64,000 nucleotides of DNA from Macrocystis pyrifera (taxonomy: Eukaryota > Sar > Phaeophyceae > Laminariales > Laminariaceae), in contig JASSKH010000028.1 in the NCBI GenBank assembly GCA_031763025.1, positions 3,156,981 through 3,220,980 of the forward strand, given 5' to 3'. Positions 10,526-21,539 of the stretch are shown piece by piece. A model generated the notes under the pieces. That model was not told where the DNA came from, made no database searches, and saw nothing but the letters and a program-made list of their open reading frames with translations. The translations under genes and the position numbers were made by a program. Numbering within the stretch: position 1 is the first letter of the stretch; the number at the start of each line of letters is the position of its first letter.

Positions 10526-13500
10526 TTGTTATGAAGTGAGCAGAGTAGACATCAGTGCAATATCATGTCATCGTACTGGATACGACAGGCACGACATACA
10601 CATTCTACTAAAAAGAGAGAAAAATGGAAAGAAATATAGGAAAACACGTGTACGATACATTGTCGGAGGGCAACAACAATAATCTCCTAGTTTGGCTAAG
10701 GCTCGGGGTTTAATGTGATGTCAATGTTGAGCATGTCATGCTTTGTGTTATACTGAGTGCGGTGTTAAATTGATTCTTTTCCCCTCAGCCACCGCCGTCG
10801 GCCGGAGTGTGTATGCGCCTAGAGGTTTTCATGCGATGCAGTATCCTAGTTGTCCACGGCGCCTGCAGTAGTTTGAATGCTTAGGGAATGGCGAATAATT
10901 ATTTTTCTTAATTCGGTGCAGAAGACTTCGCGGTGGTGGAGGTGGCCCTCCGCCATAAACTTGGCGCTAGTGGAAAAGATCCTCCGCCAGTAGGGCGGGC
11001 GCCAAGACGGTGTAGGCTCAACGTTGGAACGGGACAGGTGTAGCTATATTCACACGTACTGGAGGTTAGCTACACCTATGCAAAACTGAAGGAGCGCGAT
11101 CTCGTCGCGGATATGGAAGCGGAAAAAGAATGTCGTTGTTCCCATGTTGAGCAACAAGGCCGGCCACCTCGAGGCGTACTGTTAAAACAGCAAGTGAAAC
11201 CCAGCCCGTTATTGTGTTTTCAAGTTTCGGATGCTCGACTGCCGGCCTGCACAGTTCCGGTGGTTTTCTTGCTGCATTTGGACTGGACTGAATGACAAGT
11301 CCTTCCCACATTCTACGTCTCACGGGTGGTGACGCAGGCATCACGGCCACATCAACACCAGGAAACCGCCAAGGATTGTTCGCGCGAAATATGCACCCAT
11401 CAAGACCAACTGCTGCGGTATCATCGTTAGTGGAGGTCCTGCAAGTGCCACTCGTGGCAAAGGCTTTGCCTGTTGAATTGCCGACGAACTTCAGTTTGAG
11501 CAGATAGTACGCAGAACATCGATCTGCTCGAGATCAGGGGGGCAAAGGGTGGCTGTGCAGTCGTCGATGCCATCGAGATTCTCGCGCGTTAGCCAGGGGG
11601 CTTCAGATTGAATTGGGGGCATAGAAAGACCATCATAAGTCACTTTTGGCACCAGCATGAAGGTGTGTTAACGGCTGTGCGCGCGACGAGCTTCCCCGCG
11701 ACTTTTAAGCACCCGAAGGAGACCAACCCAGACTGGAAATCCTGTAGGGAGTGCGAGTTGTATGCGCCCGAGACGAAATACATCAGGCGGGTTGCAATTT
11801 TGGCCCACAATGATAGCGCATGTTGAGTGCGGGGGGTCCGAAGAGTATTGTTCAGATCAAACCTTATGACGTACGATGCGTGCAACATGTGCACTGTCTC
11901 CGTATGCTTCAGGGATACATTCTGCCACGACTTAGTTGTACTCCGTTGATACTACAAATATGGTATATTCTCGTGTTGGGAATTCTGTCAACCAACGTTT
12001 GGTTCCACGTGTCTTGATTATTCTGCATGAATTGCAGCATGCTGTCCTTACAAACTGCATCCGACACTCACGGCCGGTGTACAGATCCTGAGAGCGGAAT
12101 GCGCTTGAGGTATATGTGAAGACCTTTTTCGGTTTGTATGTTTCGGGGGGTCGTGGGAGCAGTGAGCGACGAAACTGCTGTGCTACTGCGCGTTCGCCCC
12201 AAGGAAGGTTCACGAGCGTCATGGAGACAAGTTTTGTATGGGAAACTACTCTATTTTTTCAATGTAGGCAAGAGAAGATACGATGCGGACATCTGTAAAC
12301 AAGGTGATGCTTTCCACCGTGCACGTTCTTCTACCTGCACGTACTTGATAATAATTCTTGACATCACCCGGCCGGGCTAGCTGCTTACTCACGATAAGCG
12401 CTCGTGACGTTATCATAAGCAAACTGAACCGGTCGCTGCAGACAAAGATCGTCTGATCTATTGGAGATATACAGAGGACAGGCGAGAAGAAATATGTATA
12501 TAGATAGAGAACATCAAGGCAAGCGTAGACAGCCTCTGTGTTGTGGACAAGTGTAAATAGACCCAAAAGATACAGCACTCGTATTGTCGGCCAGTACCAG
12601 TAGATAGATGAAGGAGGGAATTTTGTCTGTTATACGCCTAAGGTCGTGTGCGTTCACAGGAAACGAAGCCAAATTACAAACGAAATGTTGCCGCTCTCGG
12701 AACACCACCAAGACCATAGAAGCACTCCGACAGCAGTGACTAACTCAAGCCAACATGTGCGGCGAAATAAGCTCCACGCGTTACCCCAAGATCGTTCGCT
12801 CCTGTAGATGTCAAGCGTGTGGGAACCGACCACGTACAACTCTCGCATTCACCACTGCACAAACACAACTGTAGCTACAGACAGACAAGGCCTGTACGCA
12901 CCGCTATACGAAATACGTTTCTTCGCCTGTATCTACCGGTAAGCAAAATAATCTTTGATCGCTTCGCTCCCTCGTTTTTGGCGCTTCGCGCCAATTTAAT
13001 TTAATTGTCGGCTCCAATTAAGACCATGGGCGTGTGGCCGAACTGCCTACAAATTTGAGTGGTTTGTCCCAGAACGGAACGGGACTGCAGGCCTAAAAGG
13101 TTAACCTTACACACATCGGCCACCATTTAATGATCTCATGAAGAAGATCTTTCAGGGCAGACATTTTTTTGATCCGTATAGCTCATGCTGCTGGGTAGAA
13201 GGCGTATAAACTGCCTGGTATACTACTGTTAATACAGTGCAGGTTCCCTGAGTTGCATCACGCACATAATTTCATTACGCCAGGTCAGGATCTAGCTTAA
13301 TCATCCATCTGTAGGACTGTTGTTATCGTATGCTGTCCGATGTGTGGATACAGTATTGCAGCAGTAGGAGTATACCCGAAAAAAAGGCAAAAACACAAGC
13401 TGAACCACGAGGAGCATACGCTGTGTCGACACAACTTCTCCCACCCATAGCTTCCTGTATGTACTTCGTACGGCAGTACGGCACGTCCGAAGTGTTTTAC

Positions 13501-13770
13501 TGCCACCAGGTACTCTGTACGTAGAGCACACCACAATCGGGCCTGTGTCGTCCCCTCTCGGCGACAAAACGATCACGGTTTACGGCAAGTACAAATACTA
13601 TCATATGTGTGTCCTGACCTGTCGAAATCCGTTTCGACCACAAAGTAAAAGGGGCGGCAAAGGAACGCCTGCTTCAAATCGTCGCGGTGACTACACAGGT
13701 CGCCATTTCGAGGAGGGTGTCACGCTTCAAACTCCAGCTTAGGGACCGCCAAGAAGCGAGAAGGAGAAGG
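10526..13770. other. No supported gene over 3.2 kb
   Basis: Only short ORFs occur. One at 11608-11826 encodes a CREC..C-like string but has no partner exons or recognisable domain. Nothing here matches the repeat families defined elsewhere in the window, apart from scattered CAG/CTG words. It may contain old, fully decayed elements. Confidence 0.5.
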
Positions 13771-13774
13771 GGGG

Positions 13775-14226
13775 GGGTGTACTCGATAGGAGAGATGTAC
13801 TCGATCTCATGCATGGCCGTACTCGTATGACCATGGACCCTCGCATCCCTACAATGCCGGGACGGAGCATGTCGGGTTTTCACCGACCAGGCAGACATTG
13901 CTTGCACCAAGCGCGAAGCGCCGTGAGGTGTCCGGCGAGTCGCATGAAGGGTGAGCTGCATCCTACTAAGAACCACTTGTGAGGCGGACTTGCATATGGA
14001 TGACAGCTTCAATGAGTTAGTTTAATTTCCGGTGTGGCCACTTCCAGAGACAGCAATGGGAGTACTATGTAACTGCCTCTTGGGTGCCGTACCTTGAACA
14101 CTACGTGATACGATCAATTCCCTTGTGCAGAATAAAGGTTCTTTACTTCGCACAAATGATCTAACTAGACGACCAGCTGTGGGCGACTGCCCAAAAAAAA
14201 CAAACAAACAAACAAACAAACAAAAA
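13775..14226 (+). mobile_element. G-tract-headed, A-tailed element (module B, full copy 1)
   Basis: It begins with a G-run and GTGTACTCGATAGGAGAGAT, continues through CCGGGACGGAGCATGTCGGG, and ends in GTGGGCGACTGCCC followed by an A-rich tail with (AAAC)n. A near-identical ~430 bp copy lies at 49160-49602, also ending in an A-run. The A-tail at one end, no terminal inverted repeats and 5'-end variability (short copies at 4438, 42576, 44318 and 51420) suggest a retroposon. The G-run at the head is constant across copies. The ORFs inside are not conserved as coding. Confidence 0.7.
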
Positions 14227-15150
14227 ACGGTACCCTGGATGTCTAGCTCACGTAGTGAGCGGCATGTTTTACAGTGTCGTTGCCAACCGACGCCAACCCA
14301 ACCCATATATAATGTATGAGGGGGGAGGAGAAGGAGCAGGGGGGGGGGGGGATGACAGGCCCACACCAATGGCGTGGGGATGGATCTTGGAGGCGGCGTA
14401 GGACATAAGAATATAATGTAAAGGGCACGTCTTGAGACGGAGGAGGGAGCAAAGATATCAATGGAGTATTGTAGATAAAGCATAGCGGGAAGTAGACATA
14501 GAAGGTAGCTAGACCTTGTTCATAGGTTTCCTTTATTTCCGTGGTTTTATTGTTTCAGGAATGTTTTGAGTGATCAACGTTGAAACTCATGCTGTACATA
14601 GTCGGACGGCAAACATTATACCTGGTAATAAGTAAGAAGGGATCGCCGATATTCGACTAATAAAAACATGCCACTCCGGGCGGAACATACATGGATCGCT
14701 CGGTCTTGATATTAATACTAGTAGATTCAACGGTCCTTATTTTTCCGCTCACAGCGGTATAGTTAGTTGGTTAGAAAGGATAACCTAGCTGACAAAAGCT
14801 ACGGTATGTACGGTAGGCGGTAGGGGGGCCACTTTTATGATACATGTGATATTTGTTTCCAGCCGCTCAGAGCCACTCGGCCGAGTGACTTACCCCACGT
14901 GTTGATAATTCGTTGTCTTGCACCCGAGGTCTTCATGCTCCGTGGCATGCTTTTGGAGTCATCGTCGTCACCATGTCATGTGTATGCGGACGGGAAATGC
15001 GTCGGTTGTAGCCGTTACCGATTGCTCAGAGTGCGACAAAGGGGGTGAGTCTTGCTATACGACTCCCCGGAGAAAAACTCGCTAGTAATATGAAAACAAT
15101 GAAACTATGGCGAACCGCGATATATGGATGTTTGAGTTCGCGCCATGCGC
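14227..15150. other. No recognisable gene
   Basis: A G-run lies at about 14340-14351, followed by ordinary mixed-composition DNA. I saw no long ORF, no assigned repeat family and no RNA gene. Confidence 0.5.
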
Positions 15151-15155
15151 CATGC

Positions 15156-15442
15156 TGTTAAGTTCAAGGTCGGGGCACATTGTATCCCTTGTTAGGTTTG
15201 CCTATCGAGCAGGTACTCGTTGGGACCCACGTGTTTTGTTAGCTTAGAGATAGTAGAAGAACAGCGTTATTCTTGTCGTGCACGATGAGAGGCTGAGAAC
15301 AAGGCTCGTGCCTCGTCGCTGAGAAAACCCCTGGTTTTCCATCTAAGATACGCCTCCCAAGTACCACAAATACGATCCCAATACCTAAACCCAGGTAATT
15401 ACCGGCCTTTCGGCCTCATTTAAAGCAGTCAGTACCTTAACA
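15156..15442. repeat. Left LTR (uninterrupted)
   Basis: 287 bp, TGTTAAGTTC..CTTAACA. It serves as the reference for recognising the split right LTR. The interruption point in the right copy corresponds to about 15262-15268 here. Confidence 0.6.
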
Positions 15443-15487
15443 CTAGCCCACTCTGATGAGCCGTATATCCAGAAATATGGGGAATTC

Positions 15488-15718
15488 ATGGAAACCTCGA
15501 TTCCACGAGCTAGAACAAGAGTCGAAGATGCGACTCCTCAAAACCCACTCCCACACCTACCTCTGAACGGCAAGGTTACGAAGTCGCCAAGGTACGTCAA
15601 GAACACTAAAGGAAGGCCTAGCCGTAAGGGACAGGAATATATCGTCAACGACAATCATCGGCATACCACCCGCAAGAGGGGTGGGGCGAGAAAGTGTCTG
15701 CAGAAAGCGAAAGGTTAG
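15488..15718 (+). CDS. Short ORF inside the LTR element, unrecognised
   Basis: A 76-codon ATG-to-stop reading frame just inside the left LTR. It is basic and rich in Lys, Arg and Thr (NTKGRPSRKGQ, TTRKRGG). A gag-like nucleic-acid-binding remnant would fit the position, but there is no zinc knuckle (CX2CX4HX4C) and no similarity I recognise. It may be chance. Confidence 0.2.
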   Translation: METSIPRARTRVEDATPQNPLPHLPLNGKVTKSPRYVKNTKGRPSRKGQEYIVNDNHRHTTRKRGGARKCLQKAKG

Positions 15719-15894
15719 CACACAAAGCAAGGTGGTCCTGTGCCCTCAGTATGCGTGGTCAATTTTATCCAGATCGCCCCCGGCTCCCGAGCGGAGGAGG
15801 ATCGGCAGGACGAGACAACAATAACACGGAATACACCATATACCACCTAAACCCCGAACAAAACTCCGGAAATGTGTCTTGTGCCACAATGAGT

Positions 15895-15953
15895 GGCCCG
15901 ATTACCCAAACATGGCCCGATTACCCAAACATGGCCCGATTACCCAAACATGC
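15895..15953 (+). repeat. Tandem 19 bp repeat, three copies
   Basis: CCCGATTACCCAAACATGG is repeated three times; the last copy ends in TGC instead of TGG. It lies directly before the left arm of the internal inverted repeat. Confidence 0.85.
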
Positions 15954-15954
15954 C

Positions 15955-16545
15955 CCGACACTGAGGCTGACTCTTATTGGGAGCCAGAAACCGGAAAGCA
16001 GAACAGGACTTCCCCTTTTCATGGTGTTGAAACCTACACAGCCGATGGGAGATATTATTTAGTATACCGCAGCAGGCAAAACTGCACTTTCAACACACAA
16101 CACCTACCGCCGCTGACGATTCCTCGCCTCACAGGGCACGAGATGACGTCAAATCTTCGAGGCCGTATGCTCCACTGGTCTGAGAGTGCTCGCTACCAAG
16201 TTGAGGGTCGTTGACGCTGTGTAGTCGGAGTTCTCGCTCGAGACATTGGAGCCTGACCCATTTCTGGACGTTTTTTTTTTTTGCAGACGAAATTGGGGGG
16301 TAGCGCGCACTCTCAGAGCAATGGGGCATACGGCCTCGAAGGCTTGACGTCATCTCGTGCCCTGTGAGGCGAGGAATCGGCGGCGGCGACAGGTGCTGTG
16401 TGTTGAAAGCACAGCTTTTACTTTTGGGCAGCGATAGAAAACGGCTCATGTCTACCGATGGCATGACTCTGGGGTTTGTACACGATGAAGGGAAATCCTG
16501 GTTTGTTTTCTGGTTTCTGGCTCCCACAAGAGTCAGCCTGAGCGG
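15955..16545. repeat. Imperfect inverted repeat inside the LTR element
   Basis: The left arm (about 15955-16200) and right arm (about 16300-16545) are reverse complements with many substitutions; the loop is about 100 bp. Shared blocks include CGCCTCACAGGGCACGAGAT and GAGGCTGACTCTT (left) or its complement (right). Translating each arm in its own outward direction gives the same peptide pattern (FNTQHL..IPRLTGHEMTS). This means either a once-coding segment was inverted and duplicated, or the similarity is purely at DNA level. Confidence 0.7.
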
Positions 16546-16967
16546 GGGGGTCGGCATGACGAAATACGCAAAAACCATCCCCAACCCGGCCCCAGAAAAA
16601 AAAAAAAAACAGGAAACGCTAAAACATACCGAGCAGAAGAAAAGCCCAACCTGAAAACTCGGAAAACGTCAAAAGTCGAATACGATCCCCCAAAAGAGGG
16701 GTCTTGGGCCTCGAGGACGTCTGCCCGGAGGCCAATGCCCCACACGGGGTCAAAAGGGCTGGCTTCAGCCAAAATTTTGGTGCCAGTGCTCTTTAGATGC
16801 TGCTCCATGGCCGGGCTCTGCGTGAACTTGGCAAAAGTGCCAGCGAAGATGGTGTCTTCCCGAAAAAAGCGGTCCCAGATAGCGTAGTCGAAATTATGCA
16901 CGCCTCGACCAATGCGTATGTTCTCGCGTGGGTCAGGCGGGGACATAATCCGCTCCGCTGCACCATT

Positions 16968-17075
16968 TGTGAACTTCGAGAGCGGGACACTTTGTATCCC
17001 TTGTTAGGTGCTCTATTAATAATTGAGGATGAACTCGTTGGGACTCACGTGTGTGTTTGCTCAGAGATAGTAGAA
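16968..17075. repeat. Right LTR, left half
   Basis: TGTGAACTTC..TTTGTATCCCTTGTTAGG..CTCGTTGGGACTCACGTGTG..AGAGATAGTAGAA aligns to 15156-15262 of the left LTR. The match stops where the palindromic-word field begins. Confidence 0.65.
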
Positions 17076-18992
17076 TATCTATTTCACACCTCGGATAACG
17101 TAACACTCCGATAACACTTATCTACGTTATGGGGCCTAACACAGGAACGTGGTAACGTCCTGACACAGTGTTAGCACTAGAGGAGCGATCACAGTAACGC
17201 GGTAACACAGTGTTAACTGGAAAGCCACGAACGTGCACGAGCCTTAACGTTATGTTGCTGCTCGGTCTCGTCCAGCTCAGGTACAGTAACATTATGTTAT
17301 GCCGTGATCAGTCCTTGAACTAACACCGTAACACAGTGTTAGGCTTTGACCAAACACGTACGTTATCACTCTAACATGCCCAGATCGATATCCGCATATT
17401 TACTAACACGACAACATAGTGTTATTGTCGACGCAGCGTTAGACGTAACACAATAACATTATGTTACCCTCAGCAGGAGTGTTATACATTACGTCACCAT
17501 GTTTGCCAGCACTACTAGCACATAACATTGCGTTACAGATAACACACTAACGTAACATAACGCAATGACCAGCGCTTCTAACACTACGTTATCTGGACCC
17601 CCTATCTGATTGCCTTAGGGTCGGATAACGTAACACTTAACGTACGTTAGATACGTTACAGTCGTAGCCGGCCCATACGTAACATTATGTTAGGATGTTA
17701 GCCTAAATGCGGAAGTCTCTGTAACATTATGTTACGGTGTTACCGTCAGTAAAGAGCTGATGGTAACATTCCGTGGTGTTACCACAAAATCCAGTCCGGG
17801 TCTAACTTTATGTTGCTGAGTTACCGTTGGGGCCGAAATCGTTCTAACGTAATGTTATAACGTTACCCTTTGGATCTTCCCGAGATCTAACAGGTGTTAC
17901 CTGTGTTAGTGGTAAAGCGGGCGTGTGGGAGGAACATAGCGTAGCCGGGTTATCCAATTTCGCCGACATCCCAAGAGGGGATACCTACAAAAATATCCCG
18001 GGGGGGGGAGGATAGCAGGGCATCCCTGGTAAAAAAATGCCTCCATTTTGTAAAAACCCCAAAACAGGGGATATTATGGAGGGGTCCCCGCAAAAAACGC
18101 CTCTTTTTTGTGGAAACCCCCCCAGTACGTTATCCATATATTAACACATTACGTTATCCATCTATAACGTAATCTGCACACTCGCACGTATAAGTTATCA
18201 CGGCAGTAACATATTGTTGACTTTAGATTGGGAGTGTACGTTATCTACTAACTTGTGTCACTAAATACATTGCATACGAGTTAACAACATTAACATAATG
18301 CTATTAATAGTGTTTTATCGATCATATACGTTATCCGTTTGACGTATGTTATTATGTTGTCATGGTAGCAAGACTTCCGTAATACCCTCACATAACGTTG
18401 CTCGAAACGGACTGTTGCTGCGGCTGATACGGTAACATAATGTTAACGTTGTAATGACCATATACGTCATCCCTCTAACGTGTGTTACGATAGCCCCTAT
18501 TAATAGGAATTTCACTAACACACTAACATAGTGTTATGTACGCGTTTATTTGACCGTGTACGTTATCCGTCGAAAGGGTGTTACGGTAGCACGAAGAATC
18601 TCGCTGACACACTAACATAACGTTACTCGCTACGGGCTGATGCCGCTAACACGGTAACATAATGTTAACGTTTAATTGACCATGTACGTTATCCCTTCAA
18701 CGTGTGTTACGATAGCCACCAGGAGTTCCGCTAACACACTAACACGGTGTTACTCGCTATGGGCTGCATACCCTAACACCGTAGCACATATACTGCGGTC
18801 AGTACGAGATCAGGGTAACACTCTAACATAATGTTACGCGATCGCCCGCCAATATCATAACACACTAACACTATGTTATCACAAAATCCAGAAAGTAGTT
18901 AACGTAGTAACGTAATGTTACGTTTTTTTCGCTGACGCCTAACATTAACATAAAACGTTAAGTGTCACGTCATCCGAGGTGTGATCTATTTA
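17076..18992. repeat. TAACANNNTGTTA palindromic-word field splitting the LTR
   Basis: About 25 words of the form TAAC(A/G)NNNTGTTA or close variants (TAACATTATGTTA, TAACACAGTGTTA, TAACATAATGTTA, TAACGTAATGTTA) are scattered at 30-100 bp spacing, with many extra AACGTTATCC/ACGTTATC half-words. Between about 18315 and 18790 the words sit in a looser tandem of ~95-140 bp units, each starting near GACCATGTACGTTATCC and containing GTGTTACGATAGC. A 180 bp G-rich stretch (about 17940-18120) lacks the word. There is no ORF of note. The 17076 and 18992 edges are set by where LTR homology stops and resumes. Confidence 0.75.
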
Positions 18993-19165
18993 TCAGCTTT
19001 ATTCCTTTCGTGCACGATGAGAGACTGACCGTGCCTCGCTGGGAAAACTGACTTTTCATCTGAAGGTACGCCTCCCAAGTAAGTGCTACAAATACGATCC
19101 CACTACCTGAACCCGGGGAATTCCCGGCCTTTCGGCCTCATTCAAAGCAGTGCCATATCATAACA
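18993..19165. repeat. Right LTR, right half
   Basis: TTATTCCTTTCGTGCACGATGAGAG..CGCCTCCCAAGTA..TACAAATACGATCCCA..CCGGCCTTTCGGCCTCATT aligns to about 15268-15442 of the left LTR. It is followed by ATGC, the same 4 bp that precede the left LTR. Confidence 0.65.
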
Positions 19166-19169
19166 ATGC

Positions 19170-19766
19170 GCCGCCATGTGATTGCGTGTCCCGTTGCGTC
19201 AACAATAAAAGTTCAAGTTCAACTTTTACTGTAGTAGGGTGTGGTGCAAGTCGCTCCTCCCCCGAGTGGTCCAAACGTAGCAATAAAAGTGTGCGCAGCC
19301 CCCCCTGTTATCGCAGCGGTAGTCAGCTACACCCAGTCAGCAACCTAGCAACCTGCTACTTACTACAAGCTGTAGCAGCAGTATACCCTGCAGTACCTGG
19401 TACTAGTAATTGGTGGTAATGAGGCGCGACCTCAGCAATACCTGCAGTAGTCATATCTGCGATGCATCATGCAAAACATTTGTCCTGCACCAACACGAAT
19501 GAACATCTACTGCTGCTGTACCTACTACCTATACGCCGTCGTTGGTGAATCTCATAACCGTAAATATTCTTGGCATCATATCCTGCTCTTGAAAAACACA
19601 GACAGCACAGCAGTACGGACACACCTGTAACAAATACCAGGTACTGGATTTTGTCGTGTGTATCCTGGTATTTCCACCTCGAAATCCGGCATAATAATGT
19701 GAAGCGAGACATGCCCCGAACGCTCGTTGCTGTGGACAAGCACAGTCTGCCTATGTGATGCGGAGA
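19170..19766. other. No recognisable gene
   Basis: Mixed sequence with GTACCTGG and CTGCAG-type words (about 19390-19450). The 89-codon plus-strand ORF at 19150-19419 starts inside the LTR tail and has no recognisable domain. Confidence 0.45.
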
Positions 19767-20937
19767 CCGCTCTAGGGTAGTGGTAAGGGTAGTGGTAAGG
19801 GACGCAGGTTGTTCTGGCAGCTGGAAAGCAGTGCTTCGCTTCTTCTGATTTAGATCTTCTTATTGATGGCGAGAGCTGAGGAGGTGCTCTGGTAGAGAAG
19901 TGAGAGGTAGGGGGGCGGGACTCGACGCCCAGATATACTCGTCCCACCCCACGCCGCAAGCTCTCCTAAATTCCTCTTATCTGATGTACGCCTACAGAAC
20001 TTTCCTGTGGCTACCGATCGTTCTTCTGCTAATATAAGAATATCTCACTTCGTGGTCCTATCTGCGCTAAGGAACATTACTCTCGTCTAAGGGGTTTTCT
20101 GCCCTAGGGAACATTCCTAAGAGAACGTTACTCTCAACAAACGGAATATCCGCCGGGTTAATCAATTATTTGGATTATCCTCGTATTCGTGAGACTACAA
20201 GACTGCAACGTATTATCTATATCTATAGCCCATGAGTGCTCTACTCATATCACATTAGCCCACCCTGAATAGTCGTATATGCAGACCACAAGATGGTCGG
20301 AGGGTGATGACAAAGTTCATCCCGAACGGCCAGGAAAAAGGTGGTCGAAGATGCGGCTATTCGAAACAAAAGAAATGAGGCTATGGATCCCCCCACACCT
20401 CGTAATAAGACCCAAATACTACGACGAGGTGGTATTCGCTGAGAACAACCCGCTCTAGGGTAGTGGTAAGGGTAGTGGTAAGGGACGCAGGTTGTTCTGG
20501 CAGCTAGAAAGCAGTGCTTCGCTTCTTCTGATTTAGATCTTCTTATTGATGGCGAGAGCTGAGGAGGTGCTCTGGTAGAGAAGTGAGAGGTAGGGGGGCG
20601 GGACTCGACGCCCAGATATACTCGTCCCACCCCACACCACAAGCTCTCCTAAATTCCTCTTATCTGATGTACGCCTACAGAACTTTCCTGTGGCTACCGA
20701 TCGTTCTTCTGCTAATATAAGAATATCTCACTTCGTGGTCCTATCTGCGCTAAGGAACATTACTCTCGTCTAAGGGGTTTTCTGCCCTAGGGAACATTCC
20801 TAAGAGAACGTTACTCTCAACTAACGGAATATCCGCCGGGTTAATCAATTCTTTGGATTATCCTCGTATTCGTGAGACTACAAGACTGCAACGTATTATC
20901 TATATCTATAGCCCATGAGTGCTCTACTCATATCACA
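19767..20937. mobile_element. Miniature LTR-like element (two 488 bp direct repeats, 195 bp interior)
   Basis: Repeats 19767-20254 and 20450-20937 are almost identical (a handful of differences) and the same length. Both start CCGCTCTAGGG and end TATCACA. The interior begins TTAGCCCACCCTGA, matching the DNA just inside the left LTR of the element at 15152 (CTAGCCCACTCTGA), which argues for a TRIM-like element rather than a simple tandem duplication. Against it, the repeats do not start with TG and I see no clear target duplication. It has no coding capacity, and near-identity implies a recent event. Confidence 0.55.
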
Positions 20938-21204
20938 CCTACCTACGAGTACTCGTAGAGTTAGCTGGGTTTCAAAATATAATGTGTTGTTGGTTCTGTG
21001 TTTTTTCAATATGGCCCAGCACCAACATGTGCCTACACACGTTGCCACACCTAGCTCGAGCTACTGTGAACGACTTACCACCGCACCAGCACCAGGAGGT
21101 CTCTTTTGTGTGTGCGCGTCCACAGAGCCCGCCGGGACTGGAATTGGTGCGGTGTGTGTCGAGGGCGGTGGTCAAACGTTGCCCAAAAAAATGTTGAATC
21201 ACAC

Positions 21205-21530
21205 ACACACACACACACACACATACAGAAAAACGCAAAACAAGGCACCCCACGCTCGTATCCGAGCCGCTATGAAGAGGCTTTTTTTTTCTTGGAAAAT
21301 TCCAAGAAAAAAAAGGCTCGCCCTCTTTTTGCGCGCTTCGCGCGCCTCATTATTATACTGTACTGCTACACACACACACATACAGAAAAACTCAAAACAA
21401 GGGACCCCATGCTCGTATCCGAGCCGCTATGAAGAGGCTTTTTTTTTCTTGGAAAATTCCAAGAAAAAAAAGGCTCGCACGCTTTTTGCGCGCTTCGCGC
21501 GCCTCATTATTATACTGTACTGCTGTGGTA
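21205..21530. repeat. Tandem duplication of a double-hairpin unit
   Basis: Two ~155 bp units (about 21205-21366 and 21367-21528), each with a CA run, CATACAGAAAAAC, CTCGTATCCGAGCCGCTATG, a long perfect palindrome built on T-run TTCTTGGAAAATTCCAAG A-run, then GCGCGCTTCGCGCGC and CATTATTATACTGTACTGCT. The units differ at only a few bases. The 220-codon ORF across it reads the duplication. Confidence 0.85.
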
Positions 21531-21539
21531 CTTGTATAT

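Larger units (their letters stand above)
15152..19169. mobile_element. Small LTR retroelement with split right LTR
   Basis: Two related ends (15156-15442 and 16968-19165) both start TG and end CA. They share GTATCCCTTGTTAGG, CTCGTTGGGAC, AGATAGTAGAA, TCGTGCACGATGAGA, CGCCTCCCAAGTA and GGCCTTTCGGCCTCATT in order. The flanking 4 bp are ATGC on both sides, as expected of integrase-made target duplications. The internal part is only about 1.5 kb and lacks recognisable gag-pol, so this is a non-autonomous (TRIM-like) element. The right LTR is interrupted by about 1.9 kb of unrelated palindromic-word DNA. Both this element and the one at 19767 have TAGCCCAC(T/C)CTGA just after the left LTR, probably the primer-binding region. 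Confidence 0.65.

Noticed and set aside
15895..15953. Three direct repeats considered as a CRISPR-like array
   Set aside because: The units are contiguous with no spacers and lie in a eukaryotic LTR element.
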